Source: Hirsutella rhossiliensis (taxonomy: Eukaryota; Ascomycota; Sordariomycetes; Hypocreales; Ophiocordycipitaceae). From it: a stretch of DNA of 64,000 nt. Where the stretch lies: the NCBI RefSeq assembly GCF_020360975.1, contig NW_025408669.1:4588001-4652000 (forward strand), read 5' to 3'. This document shows positions 46,713 through 56,992 of the stretch, one piece after another. Position 1 is the stretch's first letter. Every line of letters begins with the position of its first letter. The translations under genes were made by a program, and so were the position numbers. The notes under the pieces were generated by a model, which was not told the DNA's origin, made no database searches, and was given only the letters and a program-made list of their open reading frames with translations.

Positions 46713-49232
46713 TCAGCGATAAACCTCTCTCCGCGCATCGTCTGCATATACAATCTCCTGCGTCGCGCCTCGGGGCCGCTCGATGAAGGCAATCTCGTCG
46801 GCTCGCGGAGCCTGCGGTCGGTGGTACGGCTCCGTGGGCCGCGCCGCATACTCCCTCACGTACGGCTGCGCAGCCTCGCGCCGGCCCTCTGCATGTACAC
46901 CTGGTGCGTATTCATGTCCCGGGATCTCGGGGCGCACACTCTGCATTCGCCCGTATGCCTGCGGCACCTCGTATCGAACCGCCTCCACCGGCATCATGCT
47001 CGCGGCCCTCGTAGCATACCCCCCCGGCGCCTCGTTCACAGGTCTTCGGTCTCCAACTTCCATAAATTCCCCGGGCGGTGCCATCGGCCGTGGTTGGTAC
47101 TCTCTGTGCCGACCGTCTCTGTATTCATAAGGGGCGTACTCGGCCGGCTGGGTCACGACGCGTCTGGGCATCGCATACGCTGCCGGGGCGCCGCCGTATA
47201 CAAGGCCCCCCTCTCCATACGGCTCTGGGCCGGGATGCCGAGAGACGGCCCTCGGAGGCAGCCGCTCATACACGAGACCGGGCTCGCCGGGCCCGACCGA
47301 AGGAGCGTTGGGGCGGTGGACGGCGGGATGAGATGGATCGAAATACTCACGCCCGAATGCGTCCACCAGCATCCGTGGCTGAGGGGGTTTCGGCTGCCCC
47401 GCATATGCGTCGCCTTCAGGGCGGACGCTCACGCGGCCTCCCTCGGTGTACTCACGAAAGGAGCGCGGGGGTTCCCGATACCCATCGCCCGCAAACACCT
47501 GCGAGACTGGGCGTGGGGGATAAGCCATTCTGGGGGAGTACGGGTATGGCGGCACCGGGCCAGGCAGTCCGTAACCTCGGACGTGGCCGTCGGCGGGCAG
47601 CCTTCGCTCGTCCAGGTACTCTCTTCCGTATCGCTGGTCGCCAATCAAGGCCGTGCTCACGGCGCGTTGGGGGTGCGCCCTGGCACTGTCGTAGCCCAAG
47701 GAAACTTGCTCGTCTCTGTATTGCCGCGTCAGGTATTGGCCGTCTGGGCCATGAACAAGGGGCCTCTCGTAGCTTGACTCGTACTCAAGTTCAATCGCCT
47801 GCCCCTGAGACTGGCGCTGACGCTTGTTTGCCCGGACATACGACGGCGCAGTCAATGGGGAAGCAGACCGGGGCTCGACTTTGATGCATGGGTTGGCCTC
47901 GACCTCTGGCGCTTGCCGGTCCGCCTTCCTCTTCTTCCTTTTGCTCTTTCTCTTTTCCGACGCCCTCCCGCCTTGGGACGAGCTGTCGGGGCTGGTGGCA
48001 GCCGACGGCTCTTGTCTGAGAGCAGCAACTTGCGCTGGCGTACCCCTTGTACGCGGTACGGCTTGGGAGGGGCCGTCGTGGCCCTGTCCCGGGACAGCCA
48101 AGGGAGAGATCTGGGCTGGTTGGGGGGCGACAGGCTGCAGAGCATGACCTCTAATGAGGGGAGATGGAGGATGGAGATCGACGTAAGAATTACGCTGTAG
48201 CTGCGTGTGACTCCTGGCAACCTCGACTCTCGCCGCGTCAAGCTCCAGATTCGCCGAGTCCTCGGACTGGCTTTGCGCCCCGCTCGCGGTGTTCTGGCTG
48301 GGCGGAGTCGCAACAGCCCCTGCTCCGACGTAATTGTTAAGCCCTGGGACGACATTGGCCAAGGGCGCAGCCACCACAGGGTTGGCAGACAAGCCGCCGT
48401 GCTGACTGTCCTTTTGCCGTGTCGGAATGGCCGCCGGAGGCTCTGGCGCGACTACGGCTTGAGCTCGCCCATGCTGCGTCTCGTCGACAGTCTGCGAAGC
48501 GGAGTCTGGTTTTTGAGGCACGGCGCCAGAGCTCTGCGGCTCAACCGAGTCGTTGCGAACGCGCGACGTCATTTGCGACTGGGGAGTGTCGTGCTGTGAA
48601 GAGTAAAAGGTCTTTTCGTCAAAAGAGTCACTCGCGGCATCATGATTAGCAGTCAAGTCTTCACCAACAGGTGAGGGAGCAGCAGTCTGCGGCACCAAGG
48701 TCAAAGCCTTGGCCAGCACGTCAGAGATGTCGAGGTCAGTGTAGCGCTCCGACTGCGAAGTCTTTGCGGAGCGGCGTTGCTCGACTTCATCCCGCAAAGC
48801 ACGCTCCAGCCGCTGCCTCTGGAGGGCGACTTCTGCTCTGATGAGCTCGTCTGATTTTTCAAGCAGAATGGGGTTGATTTCAGTCTGGCCAGAGGCAAAG
48901 GGCTTCGGTATGGCCGACGATACAATGGCAGTGCCTTTAGCGGCGTCTTGGTCCTTTGCATTCGTCGGCCGAGACGAAGGGAGGATCCCCAGAGGAGCGC
49001 CATTTCCCTGCGACAGCGGCACAGCCGTGGCCGCGGCGCGAGGCGACGGCAGCGGCAGAGAGCTGGCGAGGTTGGGAAGCTTGATGGTGGGATGGGCGCC
49101 CGAGAAAACGGCGTCTCGAAAGCGCACAATCTTGGCATACTGCTGGATTTCGTAGGCTTCCTGGTCTGTGAGCTTCCGCGGAGCAGCATCCGGGGTGCCC
49201 AAGGAGGCCTCGGTATCTCCGACCTGCGCCAT
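46713..49232 (-). CDS. large disordered protein, function unknown
   Basis: Uninterrupted frame of 839 codons. A short N-terminal helical element (TDQEAYEIQQYAKIVRFRDAVF) is the only ordered-looking part. The middle is Ala/Ser/Gln/Pro-rich with a basic cluster (KRKSKRKKRKADR, near residue 440) that would serve as a nuclear signal. The last 350 residues are rich in Tyr, Arg, Pro and Gly with irregular repeats of the type YxxRxxxxE and PRMLVDAFGREYFDPSH. This composition suggests a nuclear, possibly phase-separating or scaffold protein, but no known domain was seen. The frame is clearly coding by length and codon use. Confidence 0.7.
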   Translation of the reverse strand: MAQVGDTEASLGTPDAAPRKLTDQEAYEIQQYAKIVRFRDAVFSGAHPTIKLPNLASSLPLPSPRAAATAVPLSQGNGAPLGILPSSRPTNAKDQDAAKGTAIVSSAIPKPFASGQTEINPILLEKSDELIRAEVALQRQRLERALRDEVEQRRSAKTSQSERYTDLDISDVLAKALTLVPQTAAPSPVGEDLTANHDAASDSFDEKTFYSSQHDTPQSQMTSRVRNDSVEPQSSGAVPQKPDSASQTVDETQHGRAQAVVAPEPPAAIPTRQKDSQHGGLSANPVVAAPLANVVPGLNNYVGAGAVATPPSQNTASGAQSQSEDSANLELDAARVEVARSHTQLQRNSYVDLHPPSPLIRGHALQPVAPQPAQISPLAVPGQGHDGPSQAVPRTRGTPAQVAALRQEPSAATSPDSSSQGGRASEKRKSKRKKRKADRQAPEVEANPCIKVEPRSASPLTAPSYVRANKRQRQSQGQAIELEYESSYERPLVHGPDGQYLTRQYRDEQVSLGYDSARAHPQRAVSTALIGDQRYGREYLDERRLPADGHVRGYGLPGPVPPYPYSPRMAYPPRPVSQVFAGDGYREPPRSFREYTEGGRVSVRPEGDAYAGQPKPPQPRMLVDAFGREYFDPSHPAVHRPNAPSVGPGEPGLVYERLPPRAVSRHPGPEPYGEGGLVYGGAPAAYAMPRRVVTQPAEYAPYEYRDGRHREYQPRPMAPPGEFMEVGDRRPVNEAPGGYATRAASMMPVEAVRYEVPQAYGRMQSVRPEIPGHEYAPGVHAEGRREAAQPYVREYAARPTEPYHRPQAPRADEIAFIERPRGATQEIVYADDARREVYR

Positions 49233-49990
49233 GTCCGCAGGTTGCCACGATGCGTCACTTGATGCTCCCTTGACGAGGCACGAGTCTCCAGCTGGCCTTT
49301 GCGACAGAAGCTGGAGAGGATGTGGGAGCAGGCAATAGGGGCCTCAGTTCCCCAAACCGGCCATGAGCGCGCTCGAAAGAGTGCGCGTGAGTGAGAGAGA
49401 AGGGGAAGTGTTTGGGCAAGGGGGCCGTTGAGAGGTTGAGGCAGGGGTTGAAAGACTTCAGGCGGCCGAGGCCCAAGCTGTCAACGGACGAACTGGGCGG
49501 TGTGGGTGGCAGAATTTGTCTCGGTACCCCGTTAGCTGTTGTCCCGTCCGTCCTCAGGGAATAATAACAGGCGCTAGCCCTGGCGTCGCCATGAAGCTGT
49601 TGAATCGAGGCAGCGCAGAGTCCATTCCAAAGCCAATGGACGAATCACTCGGTCGTTGAAAACATGAACGTGATTTACGGCCATGGGGTGCTCCCTCGAT
49701 CGAGACTTTGACCACTCTCTGCACTGGGGCCCGATTGCGGCCGTCTCGTCCGGTGCAGCATGCGACCACGCCGTAGCCTCCACCTAGCCCACGCTGCCAA
49801 ATTCTCCTTACAACCGACCAGCAATAAGTCGTTATATAGAGCCCATCTTGGCCTGCCATACTGTCGAACCTCCCCCCTTTCCCTCTCCCCTCGCGGTCTC
49901 TCTTCATTGCTTTATTCGCCACAGGCAGCCCCCCCCTCGGCACCTCGTCTCTCGGGCTTCCGCCAAAGCCCCGCCACCGCCGCCGCAAGC
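49233..49990. other. divergent promoter region
   Basis: 758 bp between the disordered protein and the nucleotidase. It holds a C/T-rich leader in the 150 bp before 49991 and a TTATATAG element near 49832. No gene was seen. Confidence 0.5.
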
Positions 49991-50864
49991 ATGGCCGTCG
50001 TCAACGGGACCGGCTCCCCCAAACCGGTGCTGTTCTTGTGCGCACATTGCTCCCGCTTACTTCTCGATCCAATCCGAAACTGACATGCCGAGCAAGTGAT
50101 GTCGACAATTGCCTCTATTCCCGGAGTGAGCTGCATCTGGCGGTGACTCACGCTCGACAGTCGCTAACGTGGGGTGCAGGCGCCAAGGTCCACGACTACA
50201 TGGTAGAACTAATTGATCAGTACTTTGTCAAGCATCTCGACGTGCCTGCCGAGGAGGCGGCGAGGCTGCACAGGGACTATTACACAAACTACGGCCTGGC
50301 CATCGAGGGCCTCGTGCGCCACCACCAGATTGACCCCCTCGACTACAACGCCAAGGTCGACGATGCCCTGCCCCTCGAGGACATCATCAAGCCAGACCCG
50401 GAGCTGCGCGCGCTGCTCGAGGACATCGACAAGTCCAAGGTCACCATGTGGCTGCTCACCAACGCCTACGTCACCCACGGTCAGCGCGTCGTGCGGCTGC
50501 TTGGCGTCGAGGACCTCTTCCAAGGGCTGACGTACTGCGACTATGCGGCGCGGCCGCTCATTTGCAAGCCGGACCCTGAAATGTACACAAAGGCCATGCG
50601 CGAGGCTGGCGTCGAAAACGTCCAAGACTGCTTCTTCGTGGGTGCGTTCTACCCCTCCCATCTTGACACTGCATCAGCGCCTGACTGGTACTAGACGACT
50701 CCCATCTCAACTGTACGAAAGCCAAGGAGTTTGGCTGGACAGTCGCTCACCTCGTCGAGGACGACTTGCCGGTTCCCAAGACGCCAGCTTCGCAATACCA
50801 GATCCGGCACTTGCGAGAATTGCGAAAGATTTTCCCCCAGTTCTTCAAGTTGCCATCACCTTGA
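49991..50864 (+). CDS. HAD-family pyrimidine 5'-nucleotidase
   Basis: Hydrolyses nucleoside monophosphates; fungal relatives are SDT1 and PHM8. Four exons: 49991-50037, 50097-50125 (29 nt), 50180-50641 and 50695-50864, about 235 aa. The tiny second exon carries the catalytic motif I: splicing gives F-DVDNCLYSRS, with the nucleophile Asp and the +2 Asp. Motif II is LLTNAY (about residue 115), motif III contains ICKPDPEMY, and motif IV FVDDSHLNC is rebuilt across the last intron. The cap domain includes YYTNYGLAIEGL. The product ends FPQFFKLPSP. All catalytic residues are present. Confidence 0.9.
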
Positions 50865-51150
50865 GGGTTTCTACAGGCCAATGGGGGCTGCATGGGAGTT
50901 TCTTCCGTGGACTTTGACTGGGCAGGATAGGGCGGACGTTGGGGCAAGGATAGAGGAAGGAGAAGCACAGTAGCACCATAGACTTTGTTCACGATAGAAG
51001 ATGGCTAAAATTTGGTTGTCTCAACCCTCATAGGACCAAACCCGCCACCCCCGAGATGCTCCATCATTGACCGAAACCCATCGACCCAAACTCCGCGCTA
51101 TGCTCTGTCCACAATCACGCACGGCCCATGGCGGCCGCAAAAGGCGATTC

Positions 51151-51683
51151 TCAAGGCCTCCGGACACTGCGAATGACGGTGTCGAGCTGAGCCAGGATCT
51201 GGTCCCTCTCCCTCAGCGCATCCTGCCGCTGCGCCTCGGCAGCCTTGAGATCCTCTTCGAGATCCTTGATGTTTCGCTCCTGGTCCTTCTCGCTGTTATC
51301 GAGGCCAGGAAGCGAGGATATGAGGTACTCTATCTCCTGCTCCTTGACAATGAGGTCTCTCGAGAGCTCCTTGAGACCGGCTTGGAACTCGTCGGCGGGA
51401 AGCGGATCAACTGAAAGAGATGGGTGAGCGCCCGCGCGGCCGAGCAGCGGTATCGCGAGACCAACCTTCCTTTTGGTGCGGCTCCTGTTTGATGTCGCGA
51501 ATCTTGTCGGTGGGGCTCAGCGTCTCGAGGTCGTGTCGTCGGTGGACAAAGTGCAGGCATGCGACAAACTGCTGGGCTAGCTATTCGTCGGGTCAGCGCG
51601 TGCTTGCCGAAAGGATCGAGGCGTCAAGAGAAGGAGCGTACCTGATCGACAGCATCCTGCAGCTGCGTGAGTCGGTCCCCCAT
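51151..51683 (-). CDS. MED21: Mediator complex subunit 21
   Basis: Small helical subunit of the Mediator middle module that links regulators to RNA polymerase II. Three exons: 51683-51642, 51580-51466 and 51410-51151, 138 aa. The start MGDRLTQLQDAVDQ joins in frame to LAQQFVACLHFVHRRHD, the typical Med21 N-terminal helix, then LSPTDKIRD. After DPLPADEFQAGLKELSRDLI the coiled coil KEQEIEYLISSLPGLDNSEK runs to the end (LAQLDTVIRSVRRP). Length and motifs match the family well. It converges with the nucleotidase. Confidence 0.92.
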
Positions 51684-52075
51684 CGCGGCACGATGGCTAT
51701 GCGGTCAATCCTTGGCCGGATGCGAGACCGGAGGTGGATTGAAGAGGCTCGTCAAGCGCCGAACGGGCTTGGCGCCGCGCCGCGAGTCGCAAGGGGCGAC
51801 GCACTGTCTCCCGCACTGTAGCCGTACCGTACCCCGGATTGCGGGCAAAAAACGATCCGAGGCACCCTAACCAAACTACTCGGGAAGTGAACACCCTGTT
51901 GTCAGTTCCAGTCAGCCTCAGTCCAAGCAGAGCGCTCTTCGGCCTCGCCCCCTTTCTCCCCTTTCCTCCCTTTCTCCCATCGTCCACCTCCCTCGTACCA
52001 ATTCTGCTGTCACAGGCTCTCGCCCCAACGGTACAGCTTGCAACCGCCCCGCAAGCATCAGCAGAAGCGGCCACA
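51684..52075. other. divergent promoter, MED21 and SEC62
   Basis: 392 bp between two divergent starts; a C/T-rich tract at 51935-51990 probably belongs to the SEC62 leader. Confidence 0.45.
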
Positions 52076-52292
52076 ATGTCTGCGCAGCCGCCACCTGGCC
52101 AGATGCCTCCGGGCATGCAGCGCCCAACCCCTGAGCAGATCGCCGAGATCCAGCGCAGGGTGGCAGAGGACGCGCAAAAGGCGGGCATGACTGTGCCCGA
52201 GTTTATCGAACACATCAAGCGCCAGGCCATGGAGCAGCAGCGCATGCGCATGCAGCAGCATCAGCAGCATGACCACGACCACGACCACGACT

Positions 52293-52323
<31 letters not shown>

Positions 52324-53447
52324 TGACTACGGCCATGATCACGACTGCGACCACGACCACGACCATGATCACGACCATGATCATGACCACGAACACGAAC
52401 ACGGCCCCAACTGCAACCACGACCACCATCACTCTCAGTCGCAGCCCATCACCCCCGGTCCCCCCAACCCCAAGGCCATCGCTGTCGCCAAGTTCCTCAG
52501 GGGCCAGGACCTGAAGCCGCGCACAAGCATCCTGAACGGAGAGCGCAAGGACATGTTCAAGGGCACGTGGCCAGAGAATCCCCGGACAGCGCTCAGCCAC
52601 GGTTTGCTAACACGTGCCGCAGTCAAGCGCGCCCTGCGGGCCCTGCAGTCGCCCGCTTACGAGAAGGCGCGCAAGAAGAACCCGCTGTTGCCCGAGATCA
52701 ACGACCGCGCCTCTCTTGAGAACACGTTCAAGCTGCTCCCGCTGAGCATGCTCGCCCTGCGTGTCAGCAAAATCGAGTCGGACTCGAGCAAAAAGGCCAA
52801 GCGTGTCAAGGGCCAATGGAACGTCCGCATCGAGCAGCAGCAGGAGGCCAAAGAAGAAATGTACTACGCCTGGCTGTGGGAGGGCAGCCAGATCAAGCGC
52901 CAGCTGTACGCCGCTCTCGCCCTCCTCATCATTTTCATCATTGTCCTGTACCCGCTCTGGCCGTTGAAGCTCCGCCAAGGAGTCTACTACCTCAGCTGGG
53001 GCCTGCTGGGCCTGCTGGGCCTCTTCTTTCTCATGGCCATCTTCCGTGTCATCCTCTTCTGCATCACGTACTTTGCCGTCCCGCCCGGCTTTTGGCTCTA
53101 TCCCAATCTGTGGGAAGATGTCTCTTTTATGGACAGCTTCAGACCCGTCTGGGCTTGGCACGAGGTAAGCTCATTCTCCCCGGGCCTTTTCCGATAGCAC
53201 CCGTGAACCTCACTGACTTCATCGACAGACGGCCGAGGAGAAGAAGTTGAAGAAAAAGTCAAAGAAGAAGTCAAAGACAGCTGCCTCTGGCGCCGGCACG
53301 AATGCCACCTTTGCCGCAGCCACAGGCCAGGTGGCGCCCACGACGGCTACGACTACCGGCACGGACACACAGATCCAGACGGGCGACATGCACCAGCGAC
53401 ACTACACGGCGCCCAAGGTGGAGGAGGAGCCGGGCGACGACGAGTAG
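52076..53447 (+). CDS. SEC62: Sec62 translocon subunit with His/Asp-rich insert
   Basis: Membrane subunit of the post-translational ER translocation complex (Sec61/62/63). Exons 52076-52562, 52623-53164 and 53229-53447, about 415 aa. The first intron (60 bp, branch GCTAAC, acceptor CCGCAG) has a GC donor (GCACGT). Because 60 is a multiple of three without a stop, unspliced RNA would encode 20 extra residues instead. The conserved region begins KAIAVAKFLRGQDLKPRTSI and crosses the intron to VKRALRALQSPAYEKARKKN. Two membrane helices follow: YAALALLIIFIIVLYPLWPL, and a second one that includes GLLGLLGLFFLMAIFRV. A cytosolic Lys-rich tail (KKLKKKSKKKSK) follows the second intron. Residues 65-125 are an unusual His-Asp repeat that could bind metal. 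Confidence 0.92.
52271..52404 (+). repeat. coding (GACCAC)n-type repeat in SEC62
   Basis: Imperfect hexanucleotide repeat GACCAC/GACCAT inside exon 1, giving mostly alternating Asp-His with occasional Cys, Tyr and Glu. It is a likely site of length variation between strains. Confidence 0.85.
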
Positions 53448-53619
53448 GCCGTTTGATCATGGAGAGGAAAGGGGTATGCGCAGGCGACGGGTATCCAAAG
53501 AGGGAGGACGCCGCGGATGGGAGGACTCTGCGTTTGCACACGCAGTGGTGGAGGGGGGGGTGAGAAGGAGCTGGCGGTGGCGCGGGAGCGAATGCGGCAC
53601 TTGCATAGCTTGAGAGCCT
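53448..53619. other. convergent 3' spacer
   Basis: Short spacer between SEC62 and the RNase T2 gene; nothing was seen. Confidence 0.4.
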
Positions 53620-55057
53620 TTATTCCAAGAGGAAGCCGATGCTCCCTAGTTCAGGGGTGGCCAAAAGCATACACACAGCAAGGAACATGTGTCCCAGGCC
53701 GGGCCCCCTTGCCCGTGCATCTTGTATTTGTAGGATCAAGGGTGACGCGAGAGCAAGGCCCCCCTTTGCGTGCTCGTCGAACATGTGCTCACTGCTCGCT
53801 GCCCCTGGCACGCTCATGATACCACACGGCGCCCGCTGCCGTGGCGCAGTTGGACAGGGTGCCGTCGAGGGTAGCCTCGTGGGCGCCGAGCCTCGGGTGA
53901 GCGCGTGAGTCGCCGCGCTGGGGACGTCCGCTGGCGTGGAAGTAGTACCAGACCTCGCCGAGGCGGGTGCGGCCAGGGCGCGCTGCAGGTCGGCGAGCGA
54001 GCGGGCGGTGGCGTTGGACGGCCGGATGCCGGCGCGGGCGAGCCAGCGGTGGGTGTGGAGCGGGCGGTGCCAGGCGACGGCGGCGTCGAAGAAGTCGAAG
54101 AGGTCGGCGTGCGGGGGGGCTCTGGGGCCCTTTGGGAGCACACGGGTCAGGACTCGGGCTGCCCGCCGTCGGATGATGGGGCGCACAGACGGGGAGAACG
54201 CACGTAGCACCCTCTCTGGAAGGTGGAAAAGCACGTGGCGTGCTTGGAGAACTCGTGGGCCCAGAAGACCCAGTTGGCGTCGTGCTGGCTGACCCAGTGC
54301 CGGCGCATGTATGCCAGCAGGTCGAGCTTGCCGTAGGGCCCGAACCACCTGTCGATGGGCTCGCCCGCGTATGGCGGCACGGGGACGCCCGAGGGGGTGC
54401 CGTCGGTGGTGTTGGGGACTGGCTGGGGGTCATATTGTCGACTAGAGGTGGTGAGCCGACGCATGTTACGCCACCAGGAGCGCATACCTCAGGTCGCAGT
54501 ACTGCGTATACGTCCCTGGGGCCGTGTACGTCAGCGTCCATGATGCTCGGTCTGCGAAGCGAGACTCACCGTTGCAGAAGTCTGAATGGAACAGGTGTTT
54601 AGTTAGACAACCACCGCCCGTCTCGGCGGCACAGCAACTCTGCACTCACCGGGCCAGAGCCCGTGGATGGACCAGGCGTTCTTTGCATAGACCTGCCCCT
54701 TGCTCTCGAGGCCGGTATGCGTGTTCCAAAGCTGGGTAGCAACCTAGGTAGCCATTCGCTGCCTCAGCCGTGGTGCCGGACCAGCTCGGCAACAGGGCCA
54801 CACCAACCACGAGTCCCCCAAACGTCTCGGTGCAGCAGCTATCCGCAGCCCTGTCCGGCAGCGCGCCGGGCGAGCACGACAGCACCGGCTCGGCTGCGTG
54901 GGCATAGAACACACGAGTAAGACACCGGAGACGGGGCCAGCGAGCATCGAGCCTTACCGAGCGCACACGTGTGGTTCGCGGTCGTGATGCCGGGATACAG
55001 GCCCGCGGCCGCGAGCCGGACCAGCGCCGTCGCTGCGACTGCGGTGCGGTGATGCAT
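53620..55057 (-). CDS. secreted ribonuclease T2, 3' end frameshifted
   Basis: Cleaves RNA in secretory or extracellular compartments. Seven exons on the minus strand: 55057-54958, 54893-54808, 54743-54650, 54581-54570 (12 nt), 54515-54488, 54441-54204, then from 54129 onward. The N-terminal 25 or so residues form a signal peptide. Active-site segment CAS I is WSIHGLWP (exon 3) and CAS II is FWAHEFSKHATC (exon 6), with the catalytic His, Glu and His residues present. Many Cys are typical. In the last exon the family pattern is good up to SLADLQRAL (about 53970) and then resumes in another frame at GEVWYYFHASGRPQ, ending at 53789. The usual stretch of roughly 30 residues between them is missing. 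As written the frame runs on to 53620 with unrelated residues. It is either a damaged gene or an assembly deletion. Confidence 0.8.
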
Positions 55058-55743
55058 GGTCGTCGGCCGAGATTGGTTCCAGGGCCGTGCCAACGGGGGT
55101 ACAGGACGTGGTATCTGCACTGTACACGACGGTGAAGAGACGGGTCGAATCAGACAAGTCGGATTGCCGGGAACAACAGCTGCGGTAGGCGGGCAGCCGG
55201 CTTTTTTTGTAGCCCACGCGATGCCCGTCGTGCCGTTGCTGGTATCGGCTTCCTCCTCCTGCAGCTGGCTGTCGTTGCAGACGGGCCAATGGGCGGCCCG
55301 CCCGCTGCGGCCTGGCGACTTGTTCTGGGCTGGCGCTGGCCACATGTTGCGGAGAAAGCAGCCAGCTGGTTATAGCTGTCAGCTTATAGAGAAGGATGGC
55401 TTGTCTTGCCGCGAGGGAGTGGGACGCGGGTGAGGGGACTTGGGATGGGGTCCAAGCCGGCTCTTTATCAAAGACCAAAGAGCAATAGGCGACCGTTTCG
55501 AACATGTCCATTACACTCTGAACCAGACTTCATTGTACAGACAACGCGGCCAATCCACCAAGCCCGGCCGCAGTGTCGTCATCAACATTAAGGTATACGT
55601 AGACATTGGTCGTCTATGATCAAAATCGAAACCACGCATTGCCCTCTCAAAACATCAGGCAAGCACCGAACGCCAGTTGGAACCCGTCCTCCCCTTGCCA
55701 AAGCCGTGGGACCCATCTCTCTCCCCTTTCTCCCGTCATGTTA
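55058..55743. other. intergenic; RNase T2 promoter
   Basis: 686 bp between the RNase start and the end of the GNAT gene; short frames only. Confidence 0.4.
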
Positions 55744-56361
55744 CTAGAGGTGCTTGTAAAGAAAGGTGCCGTCCTTGAGCTCACCCGACGGGCTCATGCC
55801 GTACTTGGGAATCCTACCCATTTCCGTGTAGCCCAGCTTCTTGCACACGGCCTCGGCCGGGCTGTCCGTCTCGGTGTCGAGCAACTATAGGTTCACCAGG
55901 GTCAGACGGTCGCAGGGAGAACAAGGGCCAAGAGGACGTACGAGCACGGTGCGGCCAAGCCGGGCGGCGTCGCTCTCGAGGGCAGCCATGAGGGCCCTCG
56001 CGCCGCCACGGCCACGGAAGCTCTTGTGTATCAGCAGCTTCTCGACGGTGCCGCGAAATGGCCCCGTCTCGGAGCTCGGCAAGGACAGCATGACGACGCC
56101 CATGACCTCGGTGCCCCTGACGGGCCGGGCCGGGCCGTCAACCTCGCCGCTGACGAGGATCCAGATCAGCCGCTTGCCGTCCCTGACCTCTGCGATGCGC
56201 TCCTTCCACCAGGCCAGCAGCTTCTCGTGCGACAGCGGCGGGAGAAAGGTGGCAATGGCGCGGTCGTGCGTGATGCACGAGGCGTGGATGGCGGCCAGGT
56301 AGGGCGTCAGGTGGGCGTGGGCCTTTGCGCTGAAGGGGAGCACAGTGCCGGAATGCGACAT
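55744..56361 (-). CDS. GNAT-family N-acetyltransferase
   Basis: Transfers an acetyl group from acetyl-CoA to an unknown amine. Exons 56361-55942 and 55884-55744 (57-bp intron) encode 186 aa. The start is MSHSGTVLPF; the open frame extends upstream but reads like leader sequence. The acetyl-CoA-binding motif A is VEKLLIHKSFRGRGGARALM, with R-x-x-G-x-A in RGRGGA. After the intron come LLDTETDSPAEAVCKKLGY and GRIPKYGMSPSGELKDGTFL, typical of small GNATs that resemble antibiotic or polyamine acetyltransferases. It belongs to a group often annotated only as 'acetyltransferase'; the substrate is not predictable. Confidence 0.85.
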
Positions 56362-56699
56362 GATGCCCCGGGGGGAAGGGGGGGTGGGTGGAGCGGCGAC
56401 TGACTGCGACAAAAGACGCCGGCAGTGGCGATGATGACGATGAGGTGTTGCTGCGTGGCGGTTCGGTGGGAAGAGGTTCCGGCTGATGTCGGACAGAGGA
56501 TGCTTCGGGTATCCCAAGCCAGGGCGGTGCTCCAGCGACAGGCAGCGTCCGTGCAGAATAGCGAATGAGGAGGGCAGAGACTGTTGTCTTTGCTGCGTGA
56601 GAGACGTCCTCGGCACAGCACAGAGAGAGGGGGGAACTCAAAGGCTCACCGCAGGCTGTCTGGCCGAATCATCCGGTCGCAGAATCTTGACACGCTGTC

Positions 56700-56760
56700 T
56701 GAGGAAGAAGAAGACGAGGAAGAAGAAGCAGAAGAAGAAGCAGAAGAGGAGGAGAGGAAA
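56700..56760. repeat. purine-rich GAA/GAG repeat
   Basis: Imperfect GAAGAAGAAGCAG-type repeat that produces a false Glu-rich reading on the plus strand. Confidence 0.7.
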
Positions 56761-56930
56761 GGCAGGACGAGGGGCGTCAGCCGATCATCAACGAGTGCGA
56801 GGAAAACGACCGTTTCATCGCCGGGCAGCAGCTGTCGAGCTCTCTCTCGGCCTTTACGTTGGATTGGCGCAGGTTGCGATGGCGGGACGGCGCGGCATGG
56901 CGGGCTCCACCCCCTCCCCACCGCGCCTGC

Positions 56931-56992
56931 TCCACCCACTCACTTCACCCACTCACTTCTCACCCACTCACTTCACCCACTCACTTCACCAT
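56931..56992. repeat. minisatellite CCCACTCACTT(CA)
   Basis: Four to five imperfect copies of CCCACTCACTTCA (one copy reads CCCACTCACTTCT) next to a CCATCACCCATCATC stretch. Confidence 0.7.
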
